Shown: positions 7,464 through 16,158, counted from the stretch's first letter. The stretch is DNA of 58,643 bases from Sphingobium estronivorans (GCF_008692605.1 NZ_LFCT01000031.1:1-58643), one strand, 5' to 3'. The notes: generated from the sequence alone by a model not told the origin. Numbers and translations are program-made.

Positions 7464-8957
7464 ATGACATCATCAAATCCCGCCCCTCCGGGCGGCATAG
7501 ACTTTTGGGTCGAGTTCGGCCTGGAGATCATCCCCATCAAACAATTATCACCAGTCGCCGCTGTTGAGGCAGACACATGGCGCGCAAACTATTCCGGGTC
7601 TGCGGTCAAAGATCATTTCGTGGAGCATCCGCGCGATCGCGTAGGTGCGGTGGTTCCTGACGGTATCATTGGTTTCCGCACCGCCAGTGCGGAATTCGAT
7701 GGTGCACTTAGCAGCTTCCTCCGTTCCCTGGGCGCTGCACCGATGCTTTGGCTACCAGCCGGATCATTTTACCGCCTCGCGGATGGCGAAAGCATCAGCG
7801 ATTGGTCCGGAGTGCTACCTGAAGGCATTCTGGCGATCGGTCCGGGCGACACTATCCTCCTGCCTGTCGGTGAAAAGTTGGAACGCGGTCACTTTGGTGG
7901 ATCGATGGATGATCTCGCGATCATCAGTCTGCCTATCGAAGAAGGGAATGGCGATGCCGATCCGCCAGCCATGGAACTGGTGGACACGCCTCTTGCCGAA
8001 ATGAGTGTGCGAGGGTCTGCTTCATCGTTCGAAGAACGGGCGCTGAAGCTCCATCCGCTTTTAGGCAATGTCGCCATGCTGGGTCAGGCTACGGTCTGGT
8101 ATGCACCGCCCAATAGCGGCAAAACGCTGATCGCCTTGGCGTTGTTGCTGGAGGCTGTCCGCTCCGGGCATATTCTGGCTGGCAACGCCTATTACCTCAA
8201 TGCCGACGACAACGGGAACGGCATCGCCGAGAAGGCCCGCCTGCTCGATGATGCTGGTGTCCATACGCTCATTCCCGGCGAAAACGGGTTTGAGCCGTTT
8301 ATGCTGGCCGGTCGGCTGGACGAAATGGCCGCTGAGGATCGTTGCCGGGGCGTCGTCATCATCATCGACACAATCAAGAAGTTCGTTGACGTGATGGACA
8401 AGCGGCAAACCGCAATCTTCGCCGGTTCGGTTCGTCGGTTCACCCAGAAGGGTGGCACCTGTCTTAGTCTGGCACACACAAGGAAGAACCCGAACGCCAA
8501 CGGCAAGGCGGTTTACGGTGGGACCACCGACCTCATAGAAGATAGCGACGCAGTCTACATGTTGAGCGAAGCCGTAGACGTCGAAGCCACCGGCGAGAAA
8601 GTCGTTAAATTCGAAGGCAAAAAGAAACGGGGCGGGGGTGCCGATGAGGCTTACGCCTTCGCCGCCGATCCCGAGTCTTATGATGAGCTTCTGGCTTCGG
8701 TCCGTCTGGTCGATGCCGATCAGATGGAGCGCATCACCGCCAGCGCCCGTCGAGCTGATGACCAGACCATCGTGGATATGGTCTTCACCTGCATTGCGGA
8801 GGGCATCGACAAAAAGATGTTCCTCGCGGTCGCCGTAGCCGAACGCCTCAAGATCAGCAGGCGTGCTGCCGTGCAGGTGATCGAACGGTACGAAGGCAAC
8901 CTCTGGACCTACTCGGTGCAGGCGCGCGGCGCGAAGGTCTACCGCATCGCCGACTGA
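7464..8957 (+). CDS. RepA-like AAA ATPase (AAA_25 family)
   Basis: 497 residues. ATG at 7464 with GGAGG 6 nt upstream; the longer open frame is discounted. The central domain has a Walker A (YAPPNSGKT, about residue 215), a Walker B (VVIIIDTIKKF) and a later sensor region (LSLAHTRKNP), the arrangement of RecA/DnaB-like AAA_25 proteins such as plasmid RepA helicases. The N-terminal ~190 residues lack motifs but resemble the DNA-handling half of phage and plasmid proteins. The C-terminal ~70 residues look like a winged helix (AVAERLKISRRAAVQVIERY). It is probably an element replication or mobilisation helicase. It precedes the integrase by 236 bp. Confidence 0.8.
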   Translation: MTSSNPAPPGGIDFWVEFGLEIIPIKQLSPVAAVEADTWRANYSGSAVKDHFVEHPRDRVGAVVPDGIIGFRTASAEFDGALSSFLRSLGAAPMLWLPAGSFYRLADGESISDWSGVLPEGILAIGPGDTILLPVGEKLERGHFGGSMDDLAIISLPIEEGNGDADPPAMELVDTPLAEMSVRGSASSFEERALKLHPLLGNVAMLGQATVWYAPPNSGKTLIALALLLEAVRSGHILAGNAYYLNADDNGNGIAEKARLLDDAGVHTLIPGENGFEPFMLAGRLDEMAAEDRCRGVVIIIDTIKKFVDVMDKRQTAIFAGSVRRFTQKGGTCLSLAHTRKNPNANGKAVYGGTTDLIEDSDAVYMLSEAVDVEATGEKVVKFEGKKKRGGGADEAYAFAADPESYDELLASVRLVDADQMERITASARRADDQTIVDMVFTCIAEGIDKKMFLAVAVAERLKISRRAAVQVIERYEGNLWTYSVQARGAKVYRIAD

Positions 8958-9193
8958 TGTCGTCGCCCCGGCGGCCGTCAGGTTTCCAGCTTTCTGTGTC
9001 CATCGCGGGCGCAGGGGGCGACGGAAACCTGTCGTCGGCGGGGAGGGGCGGTCCCTCAGCCGCATAGCCTTGGCGATTTGCCGTTTCGCCAAACCCAGGA
9101 GGCCCGACCCGGCCGCCCCGCACCTCCACTCCCATCCGGCCTCGGCGACGTCTGGCGGCCCTGAACTATCGACACTTGGAAAGGAAAATCGCA
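8958..9193. other. Intergenic region between ATPase and integrase
   Basis: 236 bp, very GC-rich, with an imperfect inverted repeat GTCAGGTTTCC (near 8979) / GGAAACCTGTC (near 9025). No convincing gene. Arm-type integrase sites or the integrase promoter could be here. The AAAGGA before the integrase ATG is at 9180-9185. Confidence 0.3.
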
Positions 9194-10357
9194 ATGCCTG
9201 TTGTATCAATGGACGCCACCTTCGTCCTGACCGCCACCTGTCCGCCCGACAAGCGCAAGGTGGACTATTATTCGGACAAGCTCTCGGGCTTCATCCTGGA
9301 GGTCCGGGCGAACGGCGGGAAGTCGTTCCACCTTCGCTACAAGGACAGTTACGGCCGTCTGCGCCAGATGCGGATCGGGCCTTATCCAGACATCAGCTTT
9401 GAAAAGGCAAAGCGCGAAGCGACCAAGATTCGGTCGCGTGTGGTGGTCGGCGAAAATCCCTTGGAGGAGAAGCAGGCCAAGCGGTTGGTGCCGACCGTGC
9501 AGGAACTGTCCGTCCGTTACCTCGACTATGTTCGTAACTACAAGCGCAGCCACGCCAATGATGAACGGGCGCTCCGCAACCACATCTTGCCCAGGTTCGG
9601 CCGGATGCGGCTGGACGAACTGGAGCCGGAGGCGATCGCCGCTTGGTTTCGCAAGAAGGTCGAGGAAGGGCTGTCTCCCGCTTCGGTCAACTTCCTGCAT
9701 GTCGTTTTGGGGTACATGTTCAAGCTTGCGGCCCAATGGAAAATCCCCGGCGCGGAGGTGAACCCGCTGGGCACGATCCCGCACTTTCAGGCGAACAATG
9801 CGAGGGAGCGATACCTTACGGCGGCTGAAACGGAACGGGTGAAAGCGGCGATTGAGGCCAGTCCGAATCGGCAGCTTCGTTTCATCGTGCCGCTGCTGTT
9901 GCTGACGGGTGCGCGCAAGCGTGAACTGCTCGACGCCAAATGGGAGCATTTCGATCTGGAACAGCGGCGCTGGCGGATTCCGCACAGCAAAAACGGCAAG
10001 GCGCGGCATGTGCCCTTGTCGCAAGCTGCTCTGGATGTGCTGGCAAAGGTGCCTCGTTGGGAGGGCTGCTCCTTCGTGGTGCCGAACCCGCAGACGAAGT
10101 TGCCTTACAAGGACGTCTTCTACGTCTGGAACAAGGCGCGAATCGAAGCGGGAGTGCCGGACGTGCGGTTGCACGACTTGCGCCACACCTTCGCGAGCAA
10201 CGTTATATCGAACGGCCAGTCGCTTTATGTTGTCGGGCAGATTCTGGGGCACGCTCGCGTGACCACATCGCAACGCTACTCGCACCTCAGTCAGGAGTCG
10301 CTGCTGCTCGCGGCTGACGTTGGTGCGGCGGCAACGGGAATCGACTGGACCGCCTGA
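9194..10357 (+). CDS. int: Tyrosine-type site-specific integrase
   Basis: 387 residues from the ATG at 9194, preceded by AAAGGA. The order is a DUF4102-like N-terminal arm-binding domain (YYSDKLSGFILEVRANGGKS), a SAM-like core-binding domain (about residues 95-185) and a catalytic domain. The catalytic set is complete: Arg in LLLTGARKREL, Lys in NGKARHVPLS, HDLRH for His and Arg, LGHARV for the second His, and Tyr in SQRYSHL. It should be active. It is the last gene of the accessory region and lies about 200 bp before the truncated DUF938 gene, the expected place for an integrase next to its attachment site. Confidence 0.93.
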   Translation: MPVVSMDATFVLTATCPPDKRKVDYYSDKLSGFILEVRANGGKSFHLRYKDSYGRLRQMRIGPYPDISFEKAKREATKIRSRVVVGENPLEEKQAKRLVPTVQELSVRYLDYVRNYKRSHANDERALRNHILPRFGRMRLDELEPEAIAAWFRKKVEEGLSPASVNFLHVVLGYMFKLAAQWKIPGAEVNPLGTIPHFQANNARERYLTAAETERVKAAIEASPNRQLRFIVPLLLLTGARKRELLDAKWEHFDLEQRRWRIPHSKNGKARHVPLSQAALDVLAKVPRWEGCSFVVPNPQTKLPYKDVFYVWNKARIEAGVPDVRLHDLRHTFASNVISNGQSLYVVGQILGHARVTTSQRYSHLSQESLLLAADVGAAATGIDWTA

Positions 10358-10569
10358 TTCTGTCGTGCCGCTCGGATTGCGCTTCGCTGGGTGATCTGGG
10401 CGGGCGATGGGCAGCGTTTTCAGAATCGCAGTGGCAACGCGCTTTCAAGTGGACGCGGGCTGAACCGGACGCCACACAGGTTGGGCAGGCGTTGGGTCAT
10501 GATGCCGGATGGGCCAAAAACGACCGGGAGCGCGTTGAAAAAGCTCAGAAAAGGAAATCCGATGCCTAA
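10358..10569 (+). other. Open frame at element/chromosome junction
   Basis: A plus-strand frame, open from 10318 within the integrase tail and ending in TAA at 10567-10569, encodes a protein-like tail (WQRAFKWTRAEPDATQVG, then a charged WAKNDRERVEKAQKRKSDA). It has no usable start. It ends exactly where DUF938 homology begins, so it may be a remnant of an element gene or of the disrupted target. Not recognised. Confidence 0.3.
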
Positions 10570-10861
10570 TTTGGTGCATATCAGCCCATGGGCGGCGACG
10601 CTCGGTTTGCTGCGGGGGGCGGGGGCGTATCTGCCTCCGAAGGGCCTGCTCTACCTTTACGGCCCCTATGTGCGGGAGAGCGTGGAAACGGCGCCCGGCA
10701 ATCTCGCCTTCGATGCGTCGCTCCGGGCGCGCGATCCGCAATGGGGCCTGCGCCGGGTGGAGGATGTGATGGTCGCCGCCGCCGCCGAAGGACTGCGCCT
10801 CGACCGTCTGGTGGAAATGCCTGCCAACAACCTGTCATTGCTTTTTCGGCGGCGGGATTGA
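10562..10861 (+). pseudogene. 5'-truncated DUF938 SAM-methyltransferase-like gene
   Basis: The 99 residues match the C-terminal half of DUF938 proteins (normally about 200 residues): HISPWAAT, LLYLYGPY, FDASLRARDPQWGLR, MPANNLSLLFRR. The N-terminal half with the SAM-binding glycine-rich motif is absent. Homology starts about two codons after the ATG at 10562, right at the end of the accessory region. AAAGGA 6-11 nt upstream would allow translation of the stub, but without the cofactor-binding half it should not be a methyltransferase. The element probably inserted in or deleted into this gene. Confidence 0.7.
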
Positions 10862-10948
10862 AAGACGGTCGCGCGCCTGCGAAAGCAATGCGCTGACGCG
10901 CGCTGTGTTCAATCCGACGCGGGACGCGCGCTCTCAATCTTTGTGGTC

Positions 10949-10996
10949 GCATCGTTTTTTGCGGAAAACCGGTTCCCCCTTTTCCGCACGATGCTC
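10949..10996. repeat. Palindromic intergenic repeat, GCATCG family, copy 1
   Basis: GCATCGT ... GCGGAAAA / TTTTCCGC ... ACGATGC. The outer and inner arms form a nested hairpin of about 46 bp. A sister copy lies at 20621-20665 with the same layout. Repeats of this general form are widespread between genes in alphaproteobacteria. Confidence 0.6.
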
Positions 10997-11143
10997 TAGG
11001 GTGTGTAGGGATTGAGTTCAGGGTGAGGCGCAAATGGTGGCGTTCGAGAACCGGCGCGCAGCGTACTTAAAGTAGGTGAGGACCGGAAGCGCAGAACGCC
11101 GCCATTTGCAGCCCGCCATGGGCTGAATCCCCACACACCCTAG
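10996..11143. repeat. 148-bp long imperfect palindrome
   Basis: Outer arms CTAGGGTGTGTAGGGATT (10996-11013) and AATCCCCACACACCCTAG (11126-11143) match at 17 of 18 positions. Inner arms GCAAATGGTGGCGTTC and GAACGCCGCCATTTGC match with one difference, and the centre holds TACTT/AAGTA. The whole unit can fold into one long hairpin. It encodes no protein. It resembles a MITE or REP-class element and abuts the GCATCG repeat. Confidence 0.7.
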
Positions 11144-11202
11144 ATCAGACGGCGGACCGGCCTCCTGCCCGCGCAGGAATAGGGGCCGCCAAAGCAGGAC
11201 CG

Positions 11203-12078
11203 ATGCCCGAAACCCTTCTCGCCCTCGTGACAGCCGAACTCACCGCGCCCGCCGATCCGCGCGCGGCGGCGATGGCGGGCGCTCTGGCGGCCAAATATCC
11301 CCGCGCCTCGCGCGCGGTGCTGTTCTACGGCTCCTGCCTGCGGGAAGCGAATCTCGACGGGCTGATGCTCGATTTCTATCTGATCGTGTCGGATTATCGC
11401 GCCGCTTATGGCAAAAGCTGGCTGGCGACCGCCAATCGGTCGATCCCCCCCAATGTCTTTCCGTTCGAACATAATGGCCTGATCGCCAAATATGCCGTGC
11501 TGTCGGAGGCCGATTTCGCCCGCCTCACCGGCCCCGCCGCCGACAATGTCTCGGTCTGGGCGCGCTTTGCCCAGCCGGCGCGGCTGCTCTGGGTAGCGGA
11601 CGATCTCGCCCGCCAGCGCGCCATCGCCGCCGTCGCCGGCGCCGCGCCGACCCTGCTCTCTCTGGCCCGCCCCATGGCGCAGGCGGCGGACGCGCTGTCG
11701 CTCTGGAAGGCGGGCTTCACGCTGACCTACAATGCGGAGTTGCGGGCGGAGCGGAAGGGGCGCTCGCTCTCGATCGTCGATGCCGACCCTACCCGCTATC
11801 GCCGCTTCGGGGAGGCGGCGCTGGCGCAAGGTCTGCCGCCTTCGCCACCGGACGCGCCCGCCCGCTGGCGCCAGCTTCAGCGGCGCGGCAAATGGCTCTC
11901 CGTCATCCGTCTCGCCAAGGCGAGCTTCACCTATGCCGGCGGCATCGATTATCTTGCGTGGAAGATCAACCGCCACGCCGGAACCCGGATAGAGATCAAG
12001 CCCTGGCAGCGCCGCTGGCCGCTGATCGGCGCGCTTACTCTGCTGCCGCGGCTGTTCCGGGGCGGTGCGATCCGCTGA
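11203..12078 (+). CDS. TAM41-like nucleotidyltransferase (tentative)
   Basis: 291 residues, soluble. Residues ~43-50 (VLFYGSCL) give the Gly-Ser of a nucleotidyltransferase fold, followed by LMLDFYLIVSDYRAAYG with acidic residues and later GLIAKYAVLSEADF and WARFAQPARLLW. This succession resembles TAM41, the mitochondrial phosphatidate cytidylyltransferase (GS motif, LDF, IKYGV, GRL.KP), but I rely on pattern only. It starts about 60 bp after a palindromic repeat and overlaps the 3' end of the convergent histidine kinase gene by 44 bp. It lies 2 kb from the serine palmitoyltransferase gene, so a role in making a lipid head group is attractive but inferred. Confidence 0.5.
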   Translation: MPETLLALVTAELTAPADPRAAAMAGALAAKYPRASRAVLFYGSCLREANLDGLMLDFYLIVSDYRAAYGKSWLATANRSIPPNVFPFEHNGLIAKYAVLSEADFARLTGPAADNVSVWARFAQPARLLWVADDLARQRAIAAVAGAAPTLLSLARPMAQAADALSLWKAGFTLTYNAELRAERKGRSLSIVDADPTRYRRFGEAALAQGLPPSPPDAPARWRQLQRRGKWLSVIRLAKASFTYAGGIDYLAWKINRHAGTRIEIKPWQRRWPLIGALTLLPRLFRGGAIR

Positions 12079-14026
12079 GCGCGTTGGACAGCGCGTGCGA
12101 CAGGGCCGCCAGCGTATAGGGCTTGCGCAGCACTTCATGCCCGGCGAAATCCGCCCGCTCGGCCGTATCCCCGGCATAGCCGGTGACGAACAGCACCGGC
12201 AGATGGGCATGGGCAGCGGGCAGGGTACGGATCATTTCCGGCCCCGTCATGTCGGGCATCAGCACGTCGCTGACGATCAGGCCGATGTCGCGATGGCTCA
12301 TCAGCAGCCTGGCCGCCTTCGACGGATGGTCGCAGGCGACGGGCAGGTGGCCCAGTTCCGCCAGCGCCGCCATGGTCTGGTTGAGAACGCGCGGATCGTC
12401 CTCCACCACCAGGATGCGCGTCGGCGGTTGCAGCACGGGTTCGCGTTCCGGCATGTGCGCGTCCAGCCTCGCCTCGCCCTCGGCACCGATATGGCGGGGC
12501 AGGTAGATGTGGACGCTGGTGCCCTTGCCGACTTCGGATTCGATGCGGATTTCGCCCTCGCACTGGTGGACGAGGCCGAAAATCTGGCTGAGGCCCAGCC
12601 CCGTGCCCCTGCCGACCGGCTTGGTGGTGAAGAAGGGCTCGAACACGCGCGACAATATGTCCGGCGTCATGCCGCAGCCGTCGTCGCTGACGGTCAGCGT
12701 CACATAGTCGCCCTCGACGCATTCGCCGATCTCGTTCGCGGCCAGATGGAGCTGGCCGGTGCGGATCACCAGATGGCCGCGTCCCTCCATCGCGTCGCGG
12801 GCATTGACGCACAGGTTGAGGATCGCATTTTCCATCTGATGCTGGTCGACGAAAATCCGCCAGCCCTTCGCGCCATTGTCGAAGGCCATGGTGATCTGGT
12901 CGCCGATGGAGCGGTCGATCAGTTCGCCGATGCCCGACACCAGCGCGTCGGGATCGATGGCGCTGGGCAGCAGCGGTTCGGACCGGGCGAAGGCCAGCAG
13001 GCGGCGGGTGAGGGCGGCCGCGCGGTTGGCGCCCTCCATCGCATTGTCGAGATGGCGGCCCGCCTCCTGCGGCTTCAGGCGCAGCTTGCGCTTGGCCAGT
13101 TCCAGCCCGCCGACGACCACCGCCAGCATATTGTTGAAGTCATGCGCGATGCCGCCGGTCAACTGGCCCACGGCGTCCATCTTCTGCATCTGGCGCAGAT
13201 TTTCCTCGGCCGCCGCGCGCTCGGCGGTTTCCTTCTTCAACTGTTCATAGGCCTCGGACAGTTCCCCCGTCCGCGCCGCGACCGCCGCCTCCAGCCGGTC
13301 GGCGCGCTCGGTCTCGTCATCCGCCTGCCGCCGGGCCTTGCGCCGTTCGGTATAGGCGGCGTTGGCCAGCCACAGCGCGAACAGCACGCAGACCAGCAAT
13401 ACCAGCCCGAAAAGCTGCGATGTCTTGCCGACCCATTCGTTGCGGTCGCCCGCCAGCGACACCGCCTGGCTGCGTTCCTGCAACCGGGCGTTTTCCGCTT
13501 CGATCACGCGGTCCAGCAGCAGCGTGATCTGCCGCAGATCCTCCGACTTGCCTGCCTGGTGGAACTTGGCCAGCGCCGCCATCTTCTGGTCATAGGTGGT
13601 GCGCAGGCCGATGTCGCTCAGCGTCTTGCCGCGCTGGTCGAAGGCGATCTCAAGGGCGCGGACATTGTGCCGCTGCCATCCCGACTGCCGCGTGGCATAG
13701 CTCATCGTCTTGAGCAGGCTGGCGGCGCCGCGCCACTGGTCCTGAAACAGGCGGCCGGTATCGGGATCGAGGCTGATGACATAGCGGGCCAGCGTCACCT
13801 CCGCCCGCGCGGTCTTCGCTTCGAAGGCGCGGGCGAGGGCGATGATTTCATAGCTGCGGCGCTGTTCGTCCAGCGCCTGCTGATGGTCGTGCGACGCATT
13901 GCTGGCGCTGTAGAGCAGCGTGCCCAATGATCCGATCAGCAGGATCACGAGCAGGAGCGGCAGAAAGCGGCGTATCGCTGCCCTCCATCCGGTCGCCTGG
14001 TCATCCATGAAAAAGCCGTCCGTCAT
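12035..14026 (-). CDS. Hybrid sensor histidine kinase with C-terminal receiver
   Basis: 663 residues. TM1 is about residues 21-40 and TM2 about 205-223; between them lies a ~165-residue helical periplasmic domain of CHASE3 type. A coiled coil follows (about 240-290), then the H-box GGIAHDFNNML (His near 295), an HATPase domain with the N, G1 (DDGCGM) and G2 (GRGTGLGLS) boxes, and a receiver domain (about 538-655) with the phospho-acceptor Asp near 587 (IVSDVLMPD). It senses an unknown envelope signal. It lies 122 bp downstream of spt on the same strand, so co-transcription with the sphingolipid genes is possible. No response regulator or output gene is adjacent. Confidence 0.9.
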   Translation of the reverse strand: MTDGFFMDDQATGWRAAIRRFLPLLLVILLIGSLGTLLYSASNASHDHQQALDEQRRSYEIIALARAFEAKTARAEVTLARYVISLDPDTGRLFQDQWRGAASLLKTMSYATRQSGWQRHNVRALEIAFDQRGKTLSDIGLRTTYDQKMAALAKFHQAGKSEDLRQITLLLDRVIEAENARLQERSQAVSLAGDRNEWVGKTSQLFGLVLLVCVLFALWLANAAYTERRKARRQADDETERADRLEAAVAARTGELSEAYEQLKKETAERAAAEENLRQMQKMDAVGQLTGGIAHDFNNMLAVVVGGLELAKRKLRLKPQEAGRHLDNAMEGANRAAALTRRLLAFARSEPLLPSAIDPDALVSGIGELIDRSIGDQITMAFDNGAKGWRIFVDQHQMENAILNLCVNARDAMEGRGHLVIRTGQLHLAANEIGECVEGDYVTLTVSDDGCGMTPDILSRVFEPFFTTKPVGRGTGLGLSQIFGLVHQCEGEIRIESEVGKGTSVHIYLPRHIGAEGEARLDAHMPEREPVLQPPTRILVVEDDPRVLNQTMAALAELGHLPVACDHPSKAARLLMSHRDIGLIVSDVLMPDMTGPEMIRTLPAAHAHLPVLFVTGYAGDTAERADFAGHEVLRKPYTLAALSHALSNALSGSHRPGTAAAAE

Positions 14027-14148
14027 CGACAGTTACGTTAGACGAACAGCATTACGCGAGAAATGCCGCAGGGGAAAGGTTCCGATTTTCTGCGATGGTC
14101 CGTCGCGTTAAATAACCGCTTGGACGAGGCGCCGGGAGGGCGGTGCGA

Positions 14149-15366
14149 TCAGCCGATCGTGCCCGTCGCCTTGCCCGCCGCCTCGAACATTGCGATGATC
14201 TGCTCGACCTGCTCGTCGCTATGCTCGGCGCAGAGCGAGCAGCGCAGCAGGAAGGTGCCCGCCGGAGTCGCCGGGGGACGCGCCATGTTGACGTAGAGAC
14301 CCAGTTCCAGCAGCGCCTGCCACATCGCCACCGCCTGCGTCTGGTCGGTCAGGATGACGGCGATGATCGCGGATTGCGGGGTGTCCGTGCCCAGCTTGAA
14401 GCCGAGGTCGGTCAGGCCCTTGTGCAGCCGCTGGCTGTTCTTCCACAGATGGGCGCGCTTCTCGCCCGCATGCATCAGCTTGCGGATCGAGGTGGCGGCG
14501 GTGGCGACGACGCTGGGCGGCAGCGAGGCGGTGAAGACATAGGGGCGGCAGACGAGGCGCAGCACCTCGAACTTCGGATGGTTCGAAACGCAGAAGCCGC
14601 CCACCGTGCCGACCGATTTGGAGAAGGTGCCGACGACGAAATCGACATCCTTTTCCACGCCCTGTTCTTCGTAAACGCCGCGGCCATTGGGGCCGAAAAA
14701 GCCCATGCCATGGGCCTCGTCCACCAGGATCATGCAGTTGGGATGCTTGCGCACGGCGGCCACCATGTCGGGCAGCGGGGCGATGTCGCCCAGCATCGAA
14801 TAGACGCCCTCCAGCACCACCAGCTTCAGCGCCTCGGCGGGCAGGCGGCCCAGGCGCTTGTCCAGATCCTCGACGCTGTTGTGGCGGAACCGCACGATCT
14901 CCGCATTGCCGAGACCACAGCCGTCATAGATGGAGGCGTGGCTGTCGGCGTCCAGCACGACATAGTCGCCCTTGCCCGCCAGCGTGGAGATCATGCCCAG
15001 ATTGGCCTGATAGCCGGTCGAAAAGACCATCGCGCCGGACGTGCCGTAAAAGTCCTTGAGCGCGTCCTCGACTTCCTTATGCCCCTGATAGGTGCCGTTG
15101 AGGACGCGGCTGCCGGTCGTGCCCGCGCCGAATTCGTCCAGCGCCTTCTTGCCCGCCGCGACCACGTCGGGGTCGAAGGTCATGCCCATATAATTATAGG
15201 TGCCGAGCAGGATCGTGTCCTTGCCCTTGATGACGGCCTGGGTCGGGGACTTCACCTCATCCATGACGATCGCGAAGGGATCGCGCACGCCGGTCGCCAG
15301 CAGCGCCTCGCGCTCGGCGATCAGCGGATCGAATTTGGAAAAGAGGTCGCGGGTTTCGGTGGTCAT
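14149..15366 (-). CDS. spt: Serine palmitoyltransferase
   Basis: 405 residues, the usual length of the soluble bacterial enzyme. It is an alpha-oxoamine synthase that condenses L-serine with a fatty acyl thioester to give 3-ketosphinganine, the first step of sphingolipid synthesis. Landmarks: DADSHASIYDG (His stacking on PLP), LVDEAHGMGFFGPNGRG (PLP-binding Asp), GTFSKSVGTVGG (Schiff-base Lys) and ARPPATPAGTFLLR near the C-terminus. The sequence is very close to the Sphingomonas enzyme as I remember it. The acyl carrier protein gene lies 99 bp upstream on the same strand and probably supplies the acyl donor. Confidence 0.95.
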   Translation of the reverse strand: MTTETRDLFSKFDPLIAEREALLATGVRDPFAIVMDEVKSPTQAVIKGKDTILLGTYNYMGMTFDPDVVAAGKKALDEFGAGTTGSRVLNGTYQGHKEVEDALKDFYGTSGAMVFSTGYQANLGMISTLAGKGDYVVLDADSHASIYDGCGLGNAEIVRFRHNSVEDLDKRLGRLPAEALKLVVLEGVYSMLGDIAPLPDMVAAVRKHPNCMILVDEAHGMGFFGPNGRGVYEEQGVEKDVDFVVGTFSKSVGTVGGFCVSNHPKFEVLRLVCRPYVFTASLPPSVVATAATSIRKLMHAGEKRAHLWKNSQRLHKGLTDLGFKLGTDTPQSAIIAVILTDQTQAVAMWQALLELGLYVNMARPPATPAGTFLLRCSLCAEHSDEQVEQIIAMFEAAGKATGTIG

Positions 15367-15465
15367 ATTGCGGTCCCAATAGCCGTTCGTCCGGGGGAAA
15401 GCCCGGCGGACGTTACGCGAACGGGCAGGCCCTGTCTGCCTGCGCCGGAATAGATCAAGGCGGCG

Positions 15466-15708
15466 TCAGCCCTTCAGCTTCGCCACGGCATCGACAAGCT
15501 GGCCGACGGTTTCGATTTCGGCCTGCATGTTCATGGTGATGATGATGTCGAATTCATCCTCGATGGCCGCGACGAAATCCATCACGGTCAGGCTGTCCCA
15601 CTCCAGATCGCCCGCGAAAGTGGTGGCTTCGCTCAGCTCCACGCCCTTTTTGTTGAAGGGCGCGATCTGGCTCACAACGCTGTCGAAAATCTGCTGGCGA
15701 TCCGTCAT
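15466..15708 (-). CDS. Acyl carrier protein dedicated to sphingolipid synthesis
   Basis: 80 residues from the ATG at 15708; the longer open frame is not needed. The phosphopantetheine Ser is in LEWDSLTVMDFV, and the protein is acidic and helical as usual for ACPs. The normal housekeeping AcpP motif (GADSLDTVE) is absent, so this is a specialised ACP. Its place directly upstream of spt matches the arrangement known in other sphingolipid-making alphaproteobacteria, where this ACP is required for the first condensation. The role is inferred from that context. Confidence 0.88.
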   Translation of the reverse strand: MTDRQQIFDSVVSQIAPFNKKGVELSEATTFAGDLEWDSLTVMDFVAAIEDEFDIIITMNMQAEIETVGQLVDAVAKLKG

Positions 15709-15822
15709 TATCCGTGGTGCTTTCCATGAAAGGGCGGCTTTTGCCCTCAAGCGCCGTTCTTTGGCAAGGGAATAAGGCGGCAATCGGGCATGACTGTCGC
15801 GAAAAAGGAGCGCCGGGGGATA

Positions 15823-16101
15823 TTAGCGGAAATTATCCGCGTAGGCCTGAAGCTTCAGCGTCTTGGGTGCGGTCGCGATCACCGAATAGGCGATCCCTTC
15901 GCGCTCCGCATAGGCGCGGGCCGCGGCCTCCGACGAAAAGTTCAGCCTGATCTGCTGCTTCATGTCGCCGGACCCGGCCCAGCCGGTCAGCGGATCGGGC
16001 TGCTTCGCTTCGGCGGGCACATATTCCAGCACCCATTGATGGGTCAGCGCCTTGCCGGATTGCAGGGCGTTCTTCTGGATCTGATAGATGCGCGCGCTCA
16101 T
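15823..16101 (-). CDS. NDUFS4-like complex I accessory protein
   Basis: 92 residues. The pattern of a short N-terminal lead (ARIYQIQKNALQSGK), W-x-LEY, GWAGSGDMKQQIRLNF, AAARAYAEREG and a final LKLQAYADNF matches the ETC complex I subunit family (NDUFS4/AQDQ homologue) of alphaproteobacteria. In mitochondria and Paracoccus this protein sits on the peripheral arm of NADH:quinone oxidoreductase. It is a stand-alone gene here, between hrpB and the acp. The core nuo operon is not in the window. Confidence 0.87.
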   Translation of the reverse strand: MSARIYQIQKNALQSGKALTHQWVLEYVPAEAKQPDPLTGWAGSGDMKQQIRLNFSSEAAARAYAEREGIAYSVIATAPKTLKLQAYADNFR

Positions 16102-16158
16102 CGCGATGGGACTCCTGAGGGATTGCGGTGCTGCGTTGCACCAGCGGACGCGCTCAAG

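Noticed and set aside
12065..13930. A 621-codon plus-strand frame opposite the hybrid histidine kinase
   Set aside because: The minus strand encodes a complete HisKA/HATPase/receiver protein; the antisense frame has no motifs.
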